The translations under genes and the position numbers were made by a program. Shown in pieces: positions 27,242-36,723 of a stretch of 64,000 nt of DNA. Location of the stretch: assembly GCA_023415825.1 (NCBI GenBank), contig JAEZJF010000006.1, forward strand, positions 186,001 to 250,000, given 5' to 3'. Each line of letters begins with the position of its first letter. Positions within the stretch are counted from its first letter, which is position 1. Below the pieces are notes generated by a model, which was not told the DNA's origin, ran no database searches, and was given only the letters and a program-made list of their open reading frames with translations. Source of the stretch: Bacillota bacterium. Lineage in GTDB: Bacteria > Bacillota > Clostridia > DSM-8532.

Positions 27242-28600
27242 CATAATAAATAATAACGGAATAAGATAAACAATAAGCAGCCCCAATGTCACAAAAAGCA
27301 TGGTATCCGATTCGGGAGCCATACCGATCAGGAGCAGCATGGGAGCTCCCAGCGCAATGGCAAAGCTGCTGCCCGTCAGCAAATTATTAGCAGCCGGTGT
27401 TTTAAAGGAAGGATCAATTTCTCTTAATAGCAAAACACCCGAGCTGATGGTACCGGTCAGCATCCCATACATGGAAACCATCCCTTCATGCTCGTATGAT
27501 GAATAGATTTTTTTGCAAATCCACTTAAGGTAAACAAATGTGACAATGCCTCCGATAACGGCCATAAGAATAAAGGGAACCCAAAGCCCGCTTAAATCCT
27601 TGAATTCTATTGAGGCGATGCCTGCTATGGTCATAAAGTCAAAAGCACTGCCCGATATTCTGCTTAAGAGATAATTATTGGTATACTGCCGCGTCATAAC
27701 CTTTGCTTTTGTCAGGCTATTAAAAACAGCACGGCAGCCAATGGCCAGAATGGAACCGATAATAAAATTAAATCCCCATATAAGCGGTGAAACTGTTTTT
27801 GACAGCCCGGGCAAGGATTGCTCAAGCCATGATGTTATTCCCAGGGATACCAGGTAGGTTCCCAGATAAACGAGTAATACCAGGGCAAATTGCACGGACA
27901 GCCGATCAACAGACTGGGATATAGGGATTTCGTTATTGTCCTGAAAATCCTCTACAGTCACAGATCCAGAGAGATAATGTGATGCCTGCATTTTAACTTT
28001 ATTTTTTTTGTTTAAGTAATTTAAATAAATAACACCCACAACACAAGCACAAACAAAACCCGCCGCTGCAATGGATAGTCCGAAAGACTGTCCTCCTGCA
28101 AATCCCAACTGCTCGTATGTAGAGCCTACATTATTAGCCTGTCCCGGCCCTTGCCCATATCCCATAGGCAACAGTATGCCCGATGCCTTAAAAAAACTGG
28201 GATAAACGGTATAAGCTAAACCGATAGAGATAATCAGACCCACAATCCCCTGAATCAAATAGGTGCTGACAATGAGCGCACCGCTTTTGAGGGCGGTGAA
28301 ATCCTTTTTTTCCGACTCTTCATATTTGGACGGCGTGCGTAATGAAAGTGCTATAAATCCTATTCCGATAGTATGGTAAGTAACCATCTCAAGAAAGGAT
28401 ACGTTTAACGGCAATATTCCTGTCTCTCGAAAAATGAGCGCAACAAAGCCACCTAAAACAGCTGTGGGTACCATGCTTTTGCGAAAAAAACTAATCTTTC
28501 GACGCAATACATTAGCCAGGAGCATGATTCCTGCCAGGATACCCATTTGAATGATAAAGTTCCATAACGATGTATTAGCTGCTGAGAAATTCACACTCAT
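27209..28600 (-). CDS. sodium/glutamate symporter-like (GltS family)
   Basis: 463 residues with 10-12 hydrophobic segments. GltS features include the N-terminal SFFRKSMVPTAVLGGFVAL and the glycine-rich loop MGYGQGPGQANNVG, plus a matching second half (MYGMLTGTISSGVLLLREIDP). GltS carries glutamate with Na+. The ATG at 28600 shares one base with the stop of the acyltransferase, so the genes are coupled. The substrate may differ from glutamate, since the family call rests on motifs alone. Confidence 0.82.
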   Translation of the reverse strand: MSVNFSAANTSLWNFIIQMGILAGIMLLANVLRRKISFFRKSMVPTAVLGGFVALIFRETGILPLNVSFLEMVTYHTIGIGFIALSLRTPSKYEESEKKDFTALKSGALIVSTYLIQGIVGLIISIGLAYTVYPSFFKASGILLPMGYGQGPGQANNVGSTYEQLGFAGGQSFGLSIAAAGFVCACVVGVIYLNYLNKKNKVKMQASHYLSGSVTVEDFQDNNEIPISQSVDRLSVQFALVLLVYLGTYLVSLGITSWLEQSLPGLSKTVSPLIWGFNFIIGSILAIGCRAVFNSLTKAKVMTRQYTNNYLLSRISGSAFDFMTIAGIASIEFKDLSGLWVPFILMAVIGGIVTFVYLKWICKKIYSSYEHEGMVSMYGMLTGTISSGVLLLREIDPSFKTPAANNLLTGSSFAIALGAPMLLLIGMAPESDTMLFVTLGLLIVYLIPLLFIMLNARSRKNKS

Positions 28601-29826
28601 CACTCCTCTGTCTTATTTTCATTTCCTTTGTTTGCTTTCAATATTTCATAGTAATCTCGGTATTTTAGTGCGCTTCGCGGATGATTTGATTTAATTTCAT
28701 AGGACTTCCTGTCGGATGTGGAAAATATCAGAACCATCTGACCATGAATGGCCATATCGGATATTTGATCAAGGCAAAAAGTTTGTTCCTTCCCGTCCTC
28801 AAAGACAAGAGAAATCTTATCCTTATAAAGATACAGCTCGCCTTTACCAACAAACTGGCTTTTTCTTGCCTTATTAACCAGCCAAAGACTCTGGTCCTTA
28901 TCGGACAAAATTGGTTGATCCCATGCTGATGCTTTTATATGGGTTACAAGTTCGGTTACTCGTGTGCTCTGCCATCTGCTCCAGTCGGCCACTGTTGAAA
29001 AAGGCGGAAGATTGCCATCTAGAGAGACAAAATAGCCCTTGGTCGTATAGCGTAGATCAAGCCCGCAGGGACAATAAAACCTGTCATCCTGACTTGTGAG
29101 AGTGGCTACATTGCCGCAGCACGGGCAAAGATATAGAGCGGTTTCAAGGTTCTCTGCAAGCTTTAGGCCATTATAGTCAATGGGGTGCTTTCTCTGCTCT
29201 TCATATGCATTCACATAGAGGTCGTTTTTTATAGCTTCATTAAGCTCAGCTGCCGTCATATTTTTTATTTCTTCCGGGCTGTACTCCCTGACCTTTCGAC
29301 CGCTCATAACCCCGCGGCGAATGGTCCTCGACCAGCGCGGGCTTGAAAAATAGCCGCCATCCAGCCTATATGTAATTAATGCAACTCCGCTTCGTTTTAT
29401 GAGCTTCCCGGTTGACTCCGGTATGGCGCCGGTCTCACCTGTAAAAGACCGATTCCCTTCAGCGAATATACAAACATTAGCTCCAGCCTTCATTCTTCTC
29501 AATATTTGCTTGACTGTCTCCGTTTCTGTCACAGCTTTCATTCGCGGAATGGGATCTACCAAAAACATAATTAATTTACTGATAAAGCCCCAACGAAAGA
29601 TGTGATCACTGGCAACGTAATACAAGAGCCTGGGAAAGCTTATTCCCACCATCAAAGGATCATAATCCGTATTATGGTTGACAAGCACTATATAGGGCTG
29701 GTTTTGAGGTACCACTTTTTCAAAGTGATAATTAAATTTCTTGTGTAGTAAATGTTTAATTGCAAAGTGAAAAATGTTAAATACAAACTTGTATTTAAGC
29801 AGACCCTTTAATTTATCGCTCATCAT
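28600..29826 (-). CDS. PlsC-type acyltransferase with C-terminal zinc ribbon
   Basis: 408 residues. The N-terminal half is a glycerolipid acyltransferase: NHNTDYD gives the catalytic HxxxxD (H51, D56) and FAEGNRSFTGE is the acceptor-binding block. Such enzymes acylate lysophosphatidic acid in phospholipid synthesis. The second half is unusual: CPCCGNVATL...YCPCG forms a probable zinc ribbon, followed by a beta-rich tail. It is coupled to the GltS-like gene, so an envelope role is plausible. The start has AAGGGA upstream. Confidence 0.86.
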   Translation of the reverse strand: MMSDKLKGLLKYKFVFNIFHFAIKHLLHKKFNYHFEKVVPQNQPYIVLVNHNTDYDPLMVGISFPRLLYYVASDHIFRWGFISKLIMFLVDPIPRMKAVTETETVKQILRRMKAGANVCIFAEGNRSFTGETGAIPESTGKLIKRSGVALITYRLDGGYFSSPRWSRTIRRGVMSGRKVREYSPEEIKNMTAAELNEAIKNDLYVNAYEEQRKHPIDYNGLKLAENLETALYLCPCCGNVATLTSQDDRFYCPCGLDLRYTTKGYFVSLDGNLPPFSTVADWSRWQSTRVTELVTHIKASAWDQPILSDKDQSLWLVNKARKSQFVGKGELYLYKDKISLVFEDGKEQTFCLDQISDMAIHGQMVLIFSTSDRKSYEIKSNHPRSALKYRDYYEILKANKGNENKTEE

Positions 29827-29945
29827 TTCAGTCCCTTACTTGACAATCACCAAAGGATACTGTCTCTTAGTCTATTATCTCACAATCATTCTTCTAGTGG
29901 AAGATAATCAAGGATTGCCCAATGCATCTTAGCCTATCGACTTAA

Positions 29946-29990
29946 ACAAAAAAACTGACCTAGAGGTCATTAACCTCATAAGTCAGCTTC
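29946..29990 (-). terminator. terminator of the lipoprotein gene at 30008
   Basis: On the minus strand the stem CTGAC/GTCAG is extended by GAGGT/ACCTC and followed by a run of seven T, starting 18 bases after the stop codon. Confidence 0.75.
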
Positions 29991-30007
29991 TTACACCCAA
30001 TCAACCG

Positions 30008-30886
30008 TTAATAGGATTTCCTGAAATTCTCAGCCTCATCAGTTAATCTGTAATTATTCTCTGCGACGATCTTCATAAAAGCTTTGAGATTTTTAACAAA
30101 GTCACTGGTTCCCTCATCGGCGATGGCCTGTTCATAAGCATATCGGACATCCTCCAAAAGCTCCCCGGTCTGACTGTCAAATAGGGGTGTTACCTCTGTT
30201 CCAAAGAAAGCAAGTTCTTTATAATTGCTAAACAAGGCATTGATTGCATCTCGTTTATGCGAATCTTCATAAGCCTCTAAAAACCTTTCATGGGAAACGC
30301 CACGCCTGATCACTTCATCCCATCCAATGACTACTCCTCCCCCCAAAACAGAGGGCTGGTCGGATTCTACCGACATTAATTCAATATATTCCTTTATATC
30401 CGGTGTTCCAAAGGAACTGAATTTTTTGTAAAAGGAATAATCCATCACGGGTATGAAGGCCCCTTCTACCTGCTCAACTTTAAAACCGGTGTTTCTAGCC
30501 TTTTGAACAAGTTCTTTAAGGGAGCTGTCCTTAATATTTCCCGGGACATTCACATCTGTTCCTGCTTCAACCTCCTGCTGGAACTTAAGCTGCACATCCT
30601 CGGTATAAAAACCATCTTCCAACGCTGTTCTGTGGTCATACTGCAGCTCTTCAAACCGTAAAATCATTTTTGAAGCATCTTCGGCCGAAACAGATGCAAT
30701 ATTCTCCTCAATAAATGATGTAGCTTCATCAAGCTTTACATCAGCAAGCGATGTCAGTGTATCAAATTCGTTCATGATAGCTTTGGCATCAGGCTTTTGG
30801 GTATTGTCAGGAGAAGTTGTTCTGGAACATGCAATAAATGCAATCATGATGAATAGTGTAAAAAATATGATCATTAATCTTTTCAT
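30008..30886 (-). CDS. lipoprotein of unknown function
   Basis: 292 residues. The lipoprotein signal ends in AFIAC (Cys about 20). The mature protein is mostly helical and acidic (EEVEAG-type stretches, LEDVRYAYEQAIADEG). No enzyme motif was recognised. It is a single-gene unit with its own terminator and lies downstream of the sulfated-sugar locus but separated from it by another terminator. Confidence 0.7.
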   Translation of the reverse strand: MKRLMIIFFTLFIMIAFIACSRTTSPDNTQKPDAKAIMNEFDTLTSLADVKLDEATSFIEENIASVSAEDASKMILRFEELQYDHRTALEDGFYTEDVQLKFQQEVEAGTDVNVPGNIKDSSLKELVQKARNTGFKVEQVEGAFIPVMDYSFYKKFSSFGTPDIKEYIELMSVESDQPSVLGGGVVIGWDEVIRRGVSHERFLEAYEDSHKRDAINALFSNYKELAFFGTEVTPLFDSQTGELLEDVRYAYEQAIADEGTSDFVKNLKAFMKIVAENNYRLTDEAENFRKSY

Positions 30887-30954
30887 TCTTTATGCCTCCA
30901 CATCACATGTTAGGAATACATCAGAGATATTATAGCATAATTACCATGTGTAAT

Positions 30955-31007
30955 AAGGGCTGCTCAGAATGAAATATTTCTAAAGCATCTCATTCTAAGC
31001 AGCCCTT
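30955..31007 (-). terminator. terminator at the end of the sulfated-sugar locus
   Basis: An 18-base arm, AAGGGCTGCTCAGAATGA, pairs with TCATTCTAAGCAGCCCTT across a 17-base loop, 30 bases past the SIS gene stop. The T tract is weak. Confidence 0.65.
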
Positions 31008-31036
31008 TACAATTTGGAGTATTAATAACCTAACAT

Positions 31037-32098
31037 TTACTCATTATTCAATACAATGGCCTGGGACAGATTTCTGGGAGAATCCGCATTAATATTCTTC
31101 TTTTCTGCGATATAATAACCCAGGAACTGACCGATAAACCCAATAAGAGCAGCATACTGTGTATCGTTAAAGTCATAGGTCAAATCCAGCTTATATTTCA
31201 CATCGGGCATAGCTTTGCTGACATTCTCACCTATAGCAGCAGTTACAGCACCATAGCTTTTCATCTGTGACAGAAGCTTTGCATCATATTCCAGGGTTTT
31301 TGAGTTTGCCAGAGTAAGAACAAGAGTATTCTGATCTACAAGGCTCATGGGTCCATGACGATACTCCAGGCTGTAATAGGCTTCGGAATTGACAATACCC
31401 ATCTCCTTCATCTTGTTCATGCATTCGTTGGCAACACCGTAGAAAACACCCTGCCCAAGTGTTATAAACAGGTTCAGGTTCGGGTTTTCTTCTATGATTT
31501 GCTTTGCCATCCCGTCCATTTTGGTAAGCAGTTCCTCTGCTACCTTGGCGTAGTCAGCCATTTGCTCAATTTCATTCTTCTTTCCACCCACATACATGGC
31601 CAGAATTGCCGCAAGATAGACCATGCTGGTAAAGGAACGTGTCATAATCACACTGTCCTCAGCGGTAACCGGAGAAAGAATAAACGCATCATTATAATCC
31701 TTACTGCCGCTGTCACAGGTAATGGCAAGGGTTTTGACATTGGGGAAGGTTCTGACTTTATCTATAGCCATGCGCACTTCGGTGGTATAGCTCTTTCTTG
31801 TAATGGGTAAAACCAAAACATTTCCGCCCTTTATATAAGTTTCAGGGAAGAAAAACAGCTCTGAGCATGGAACTGCTTTTGCTCGTATGCCTGTATAAGT
31901 TGAAAAGGCATAAGCGGCGCTCTGGGCGAGGTAGAATGAGGTTCCGCAACCTGTGAACAACAGCTCATCATAGTGGTTGGCCTTGTCAAAAACCCTGTCC
32001 AGAACCCTGTAAATATCCTCAAGGGTATCATTGATTCCCTGGAAGGAGGCTGGTTGACTATAGATCTCCTTGTGAGTCAAATAACTGTTTTTTTCCAT
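31037..32098 (-). CDS. SIS-domain sugar-phosphate isomerase/deaminase
   Basis: 353 residues from the start at 32098 (GGGAGG at normal spacing). Two SIS domains are visible (LLFTGCGTSFYLAQSAAY, VLPITRKSYTTEVRMAI, VIMTRSFTSMVYLA). The region YYSLEYRHGPMSLVDQNTLVL matches the C-terminal isomerase half of glucosamine-6-phosphate synthase, and the glutaminase half is missing. Related proteins (AgaS, FrlB, NagB-II) isomerise or deaminate amino-sugar phosphates. It is the last gene of the LacI-controlled locus. The exact substrate is unknown. Confidence 0.85.
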   Translation of the reverse strand: MEKNSYLTHKEIYSQPASFQGINDTLEDIYRVLDRVFDKANHYDELLFTGCGTSFYLAQSAAYAFSTYTGIRAKAVPCSELFFFPETYIKGGNVLVLPITRKSYTTEVRMAIDKVRTFPNVKTLAITCDSGSKDYNDAFILSPVTAEDSVIMTRSFTSMVYLAAILAMYVGGKKNEIEQMADYAKVAEELLTKMDGMAKQIIEENPNLNLFITLGQGVFYGVANECMNKMKEMGIVNSEAYYSLEYRHGPMSLVDQNTLVLTLANSKTLEYDAKLLSQMKSYGAVTAAIGENVSKAMPDVKYKLDLTYDFNDTQYAALIGFIGQFLGYYIAEKKNINADSPRNLSQAIVLNNE

Positions 32099-32142
32099 TA
32101 TAAATCCTCCCAAAATGAAAATTCTAAACTGAAGCTAAAACA

Positions 32143-33504
32143 CTACATTTCAATAACTTCTATACCTAAAAGGTCTGCAACCGCAATCATTTCATCTGCG
32201 ACATCCTCCCATACAATGCTGTAATGATGAGGAATCCCTTCTTTTATGATGTTTTCCACCACACTCCGCACAGGGGATTTTATCTTGATATTAACCATAA
32301 TCCCCTTTGTATTACGTGGTGTATCAACAGCTTCACCCCTAAGCAAGAAGAGCTTATATACGCCCCCGATATTGCAGAAGCGTGCAATTGTAACCTTTCC
32401 TGTTTTCAATGTGCCGTAGAAAGCCGTACCCTGTCCTGCCAGAGGGTGATTATTGATGGTGACCTCATGCTTGGGATTCATCAGGGATGGTGCCGCCTGG
32501 CCACAATGCCAGTAAGTAAACGTGTTCTGCTCTTCATCAATATTAATCATATCTGTAATAAAACTAGGCTTCCCTGTCAGATAATTTTGTACAATCAATG
32601 CCAGGCCTGCATCCACATCGCCTTCACATACAATTTGTGTTCCCTCGTCGGCCAGTCTTCCCATAACGGCGCAAGGGGTGGTCTTCAGATTGCCCATTTC
32701 AGGCCAGCATTTAAGAGTGGCGAAGTCATAACCCTGATTTTTAATAACATCTTTCATTGCAAAATAAAGCTTGGAGTGATTTTCAAGATGCTTGTCGGGT
32801 AAATTGCTCACATTGAACTTATCCGAAATAGCTTTCATATCCTTTTCAACATCTTCGGTCGGGATTTGCTCCATTCTGTCAAAAATGACCTTAAGATCAG
32901 TTTCTTCCATCCTGATTCCAAAGGTTCTTCTGATCAATCCCTCATCAAAGGTGCTATTATAAAAGGCTGTGGGACGATATCCCAGTAATCCGAATATTGT
33001 TCCCTTGAGTTTTTTGACAACGCTGTAAGCCTTAATAAGATTGATTATCTTAGTAGAAATTCGCTCATCCTCTTTACTTCCATAAAAGACATAGGATTTG
33101 TGCCCCAGCCGGTGTAAAGAGGCAGCATTCATGGTAGCTGCCACAAGTGCATTGGCCCATAGCCGGGTATCCTTTTCAAAGGGAGGCTCATAGGGTGCCC
33201 ACAAAATAATGGGAACATTAAGCTCATCTGCGAAGGCAGTCGGTATATCATCACCGGTGAAAGCACCGTAAACCATGATGACAATGTCGACAGAAGATTT
33301 TTTAAACTCATCAATGGTATCATTTACCCTTGAAGCCGTATCAACGATCTGGTCTGCTTTAATGAGGTTCACGTCGGTCAGGTTCTCATCCAGCCATTTA
33401 CCGTATTCTTCAAGCCTTTGTTGAGGAAGCTCCCTGGGCCATCGGCCTGACAATGTCGTTATGAACCCTACATTTAAATTTTTTTTCAAAATCAACACCA
33501 CCAT
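32143..33504 (-). CDS. L-fucose/arabinose isomerase-family protein
   Basis: 453 residues, two-domain architecture as in FucI/AraA-related isomerases. LWAPYEPP, LLGYRPTAFY, KCWPEMGN, IVCEGDVDAG and the terminal HHYSIVWE are the probable metal and substrate regions. These enzymes convert aldoses to ketoses using Mn2+. The start is uncertain: ATG at 33504 lacks a good ribosome binding site, whereas TTG at 33489 follows GGTGGTG and would give KKNLNVGFIT as the opening. It sits between the aldolase and the SIS gene. Confidence 0.82.
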   Translation of the reverse strand: MVVLILKKNLNVGFITTLSGRWPRELPQQRLEEYGKWLDENLTDVNLIKADQIVDTASRVNDTIDEFKKSSVDIVIMVYGAFTGDDIPTAFADELNVPIILWAPYEPPFEKDTRLWANALVAATMNAASLHRLGHKSYVFYGSKEDERISTKIINLIKAYSVVKKLKGTIFGLLGYRPTAFYNSTFDEGLIRRTFGIRMEETDLKVIFDRMEQIPTEDVEKDMKAISDKFNVSNLPDKHLENHSKLYFAMKDVIKNQGYDFATLKCWPEMGNLKTTPCAVMGRLADEGTQIVCEGDVDAGLALIVQNYLTGKPSFITDMINIDEEQNTFTYWHCGQAAPSLMNPKHEVTINNHPLAGQGTAFYGTLKTGKVTIARFCNIGGVYKLFLLRGEAVDTPRNTKGIMVNIKIKSPVRSVVENIIKEGIPHHYSIVWEDVADEMIAVADLLGIEVIEM

Positions 33505-33549
33505 TACTTATTTTTTATTTTTTATTTTGTATAGCGTTTATTGCGGAGA

Positions 33550-34404
33550 CTATGCTTTACCGGCAGAGCCTGATAGATCAATAATATTTTTAATAACATC
33601 TCCAAGCTTATTACATGCATATTGGGAGATCATCCAGGAATGTCCCTGATGGTTAAGGGTTTGAATGCCCTCATTATAGTACTCCACATATTTATATCGG
33701 ATCTCGGTGCCAAAGTTTATTTTGGAAACCCCAAGCCCAATAGCTTGTCTTATTGTGTCTTCAGCCATTCCAGTGCAACCGTGGAGCACCAGTGGAATAT
33801 CTGTAAACTCAATGACCTTGCGAAGCACATCCAGCTTTATATCAGGTTCTCCATGGTAATAGCCGTGGGCGTTTCCAATTCCGATGGCCAGGGTATCGGG
33901 CTGACATAGGTTTAAGAAACTCCGTACCTGGTCAGGGTCGGCAATGTTTTTGTTCTCTTTAGGGCTGCCTCCTTCATCAAGGCGTACCAATTCTCCTATT
34001 TCTGCTTCCACAGGCACATCAAAGTTCCTGCATACCTCTATGACCTTGTTAGTCAGAGCTGCATTTTCCTCGATGGGCTTTGTCGAACCGTCAATCATAA
34101 TAGATGTAAATCCAAGCTTAAGCATCTTCATACAGGTCTCAAAGCTATCACCATGATCAAGATGAATGGAGACCGGCACAGAAACCTTATTGGCACACCA
34201 TTGGGCCACTTGTACAAACCAATCGTTACCCGAGAAGGCACCTGTGGATACATAATGAGCCAGAATAATAGGCGATTGCATTTCCTCGGCGGTTTTGCAT
34301 ATTGACCAAATAATATCGTAATTTCCACCCTGCGTATTTATTGCTGGGATTGCATAGCCGTTTTTACGGGCTTTGTACAGCATTTCCTTATTGTTAACTA
34401 GCAT
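33550..34404 (-). CDS. class II ketose-bisphosphate aldolase
   Basis: 284 residues. The zinc-dependent aldolase motifs are present: HLDHGDSFETC (H81, D83, H84), VEAEIGEL, GIGNAHGYYHG and PLVLHGCTG. The enzyme splits fructose- or tagatose-type 1,6-bisphosphates, or related ketose phosphates, into two trioses. It lies between sulfatase and FucI-like isomerase genes. No sugar-phosphate kinase is encoded in this locus, so either the kinase is elsewhere or the substrate is not a bisphosphate. Confidence 0.9.
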   Translation of the reverse strand: MLVNNKEMLYKARKNGYAIPAINTQGGNYDIIWSICKTAEEMQSPIILAHYVSTGAFSGNDWFVQVAQWCANKVSVPVSIHLDHGDSFETCMKMLKLGFTSIMIDGSTKPIEENAALTNKVIEVCRNFDVPVEAEIGELVRLDEGGSPKENKNIADPDQVRSFLNLCQPDTLAIGIGNAHGYYHGEPDIKLDVLRKVIEFTDIPLVLHGCTGMAEDTIRQAIGLGVSKINFGTEIRYKYVEYYNEGIQTLNHQGHSWMISQYACNKLGDVIKNIIDLSGSAGKA

Positions 34405-34428
34405 TGTTTCTCCCTTTCTTGCTACGGA

Positions 34429-35862
34429 TTAATTAAGCACCGTCTTTGGAATTTTGCCGATATGTAGATGTTTCCCGTCAGAATAACCCTCTTCGCGGTC
34501 TTCCAGCTCCTTAATCAAAATATTGCGCAATTCATGTAGTCGATCAGAGTAATCCGCCAGTTGCGCCAAATTTCTCAATTCATGAGGATCAGCCTTCAAA
34601 TCAAACAGCATCTCCTCGCCGGTATGTGAGAACCAAATATATTTTTCGTTTTCAGTGACAATAAACTGCGTACTGGAGGCATTCTGCTGTGAGGTATGCT
34701 CTCCATGCAGGTATGTTCTCTGGCTTTCTTTATTCCTGACAAAATTCAGAAGGCTTTTACCTTCAACTGAGTCTGGAATTGAAAGGTCCGCTACATCAAG
34801 CAATGTAGGCATGACATCCCTTAATTCTACAAGTGCCGAAACCCGCTCGCCTCTCGGCAGATCAAGGTTGCTGCCTGGATCAAACAGGATCATGGGAATG
34901 GAAACACTACCCTCGAAGGCCTGGGATTTTCGGAACATATGATGGTCGCCAAGCATTTCCCCATGGTCAGAGGTGAAAAGAATCACCGTGTTGTCCAAAA
35001 CGCCTTCATCCTTTAAGGCACGAATCAACCGTCCGATCTGATGATCAAGATGGGTAATGAGTCCATAATAGCCGGCTTGCATCCTTTGGCTATCATCCTC
35101 AGCCAATATGCCCTCAAAACAATCTACATTGGGGTAATTCACGCCTTTGTTCTCAGCCCAGTCACCAACATAGGGTTTTCGCATATTTTTATTGATGTAC
35201 ATGTCAAAATAGCAGGCTGGTGGAATCAGCGGCGGATGCGGGGCTACAAAAGATGTCCATAAAAAGAATGGCTTTGTGGTATCCCGCCTTCTTAAAAAAT
35301 CTATGGAACGTGTTACTACCCAGTTTGTCGGGTGGGTGTGTTCAGGCAATGAATAAGGCCTGCCTACCCATGAGTTACAGTCAATACCCCAGTCATTAAT
35401 ATCTCCACCGATTCCTGCCTGCTGCTGCAAATAGGGAATATAATCATCTACTCTGCTCCACCAGGTGTTAGCAGATGTATTGCTGTTTCTGTGGGGAAGA
35501 AATCCATCGTGCAGTTCGACATTATGAAAGCCCATTAGGGAACGAGGCGGCCAAACATGCATCTTCCCAATACACTGGGTGTGGTAATCATTATCGGAAA
35601 AAACCTTTGGCAATGTTACCTTGTAATCCCATGGAACAAAATCCTGATATCCAACGCGCTTATGGGATTTCTGTGTCATTCCGGTGAAAATTGCGGCCCG
35701 AGCAGGAATACAGGTGGATGTGGCACTATAGGCTCTGTCAAAGACAATCCCCTTATTGATCATTGTATCAAGATATGGCGTCCTGACATCAGGATGTCCT
35801 AAAGCGCTGATGCAATCTCCTCTCATCTGGTCCACAGTGATTAAAATAACATTTCGCTTCAT
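34429..35862 (-). CDS. type I sulfatase
   Basis: 477 residues. The sulfatase signature STCIPARAAIFTG carries Cys51, followed by P53 and R55; maturation converts the cysteine to formylglycine. Metal-binding positions are in LITVDQMRGD and FTSDHGEMLGDHHMF. No signal peptide is visible, so it probably acts in the cytoplasm on imported sulfated sugars, which agrees with the importer encoded directly upstream. No maturase (anSME) gene is in the window. The substrate is not predictable from the sequence. Confidence 0.92.
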   Translation of the reverse strand: MKRNVILITVDQMRGDCISALGHPDVRTPYLDTMINKGIVFDRAYSATSTCIPARAAIFTGMTQKSHKRVGYQDFVPWDYKVTLPKVFSDNDYHTQCIGKMHVWPPRSLMGFHNVELHDGFLPHRNSNTSANTWWSRVDDYIPYLQQQAGIGGDINDWGIDCNSWVGRPYSLPEHTHPTNWVVTRSIDFLRRRDTTKPFFLWTSFVAPHPPLIPPACYFDMYINKNMRKPYVGDWAENKGVNYPNVDCFEGILAEDDSQRMQAGYYGLITHLDHQIGRLIRALKDEGVLDNTVILFTSDHGEMLGDHHMFRKSQAFEGSVSIPMILFDPGSNLDLPRGERVSALVELRDVMPTLLDVADLSIPDSVEGKSLLNFVRNKESQRTYLHGEHTSQQNASSTQFIVTENEKYIWFSHTGEEMLFDLKADPHELRNLAQLADYSDRLHELRNILIKELEDREEGYSDGKHLHIGKIPKTVLN

Positions 35863-35874
35863 TCAAAAAACACC

Positions 35875-36711
35875 CTATCCCTTAACAGCACCTGCAACAA
35901 GGCCCTTTATCATGTATTTCTGGAAGAAGAAGAACAGCAGCACCATAGGTACAGTACCAATAATTGAAATGGTATTGATTAAGGACCAGTCATAAGACAG
36001 CTCACCCAAATACCTCAATGCGACACCTACCGATAAGGTACGCAGCACGTCGTTCTGAATCAATGTGGCAGCATGGAGGTAATCATCCCATGTCATCAGG
36101 AACGAGTATAATATGACTGCAACCATACCAGGCTTAACAAGCGGTGTTACTATTCTAAATAAAATCTGCATTCTCGAAGCTCCGTCAATGTAGGCCGCTT
36201 CCTCAATAGCAGTCGGTATGCTTTGGTAAAAGCTCTGCATCAGAAGGACGGTAAAGGGAAGCATATCAGCAATGAGCGCCAGAATTAAACCAGGCATGGT
36301 ATTGATCAAGCCCATATCTCCCATCAGGTCGTAAAGAGAAATCATTCTGCTTATGACGGGAAACATTTGAGAAGCCAACAGTATTGCCAATATCCAGGCA
36401 TTCCACCTGAACTTGAACCTCGACAGCGCATATCCGGAAAAAATCGCCATCAGTGTTGTAAAAAATGCTGTAAACCCTGAAACAATAAAATTATTTTTAT
36501 AATAAACAAAAAACTCATTGTTAGCTGTAAACAGCTTAATGTAGCTGCCAACATTGGGAGCCTCGGGAACAAAGGTCGGTGGGAATCTATAGGCTTCCAT
36601 ATTGGTTTTAAAGGACGTAATCAATACCCAATAAATCGGAAACAGCAGAAAAAGTAAAATCACTATGAGCATTCCGTATTTAAGGAGATTGCCAAACAGA
36701 TTGCTTTTCAT
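35875..36711 (-). CDS. ABC sugar transporter permease (MalG type)
   Basis: 278 residues with about six membrane helices, the ATPase-contact loop EEAAYIDGASRMQILFRIVTP, and the ending FFQKYMIKGLVAGAVKG. It is the second membrane subunit of the sulfated-sugar importer and lies 12 bases after its partner and 12 bases before the sulfatase. Confidence 0.92.
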   Translation of the reverse strand: MKSNLFGNLLKYGMLIVILLFLLFPIYWVLITSFKTNMEAYRFPPTFVPEAPNVGSYIKLFTANNEFFVYYKNNFIVSGFTAFFTTLMAIFSGYALSRFKFRWNAWILAILLASQMFPVISRMISLYDLMGDMGLINTMPGLILALIADMLPFTVLLMQSFYQSIPTAIEEAAYIDGASRMQILFRIVTPLVKPGMVAVILYSFLMTWDDYLHAATLIQNDVLRTLSVGVALRYLGELSYDWSLINTISIIGTVPMVLLFFFFQKYMIKGLVAGAVKG

Positions 36712-36723
36712 TGTATCTCCTCC

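Noticed and set aside
31037..35862. Sulfoquinovose (sulfoglycolysis) pathway
   Set aside because: The key sulfofructose kinase, transaldolase or transketolase is absent, and a type I sulfatase acts on O-sulfate esters, not on the C-S bond.
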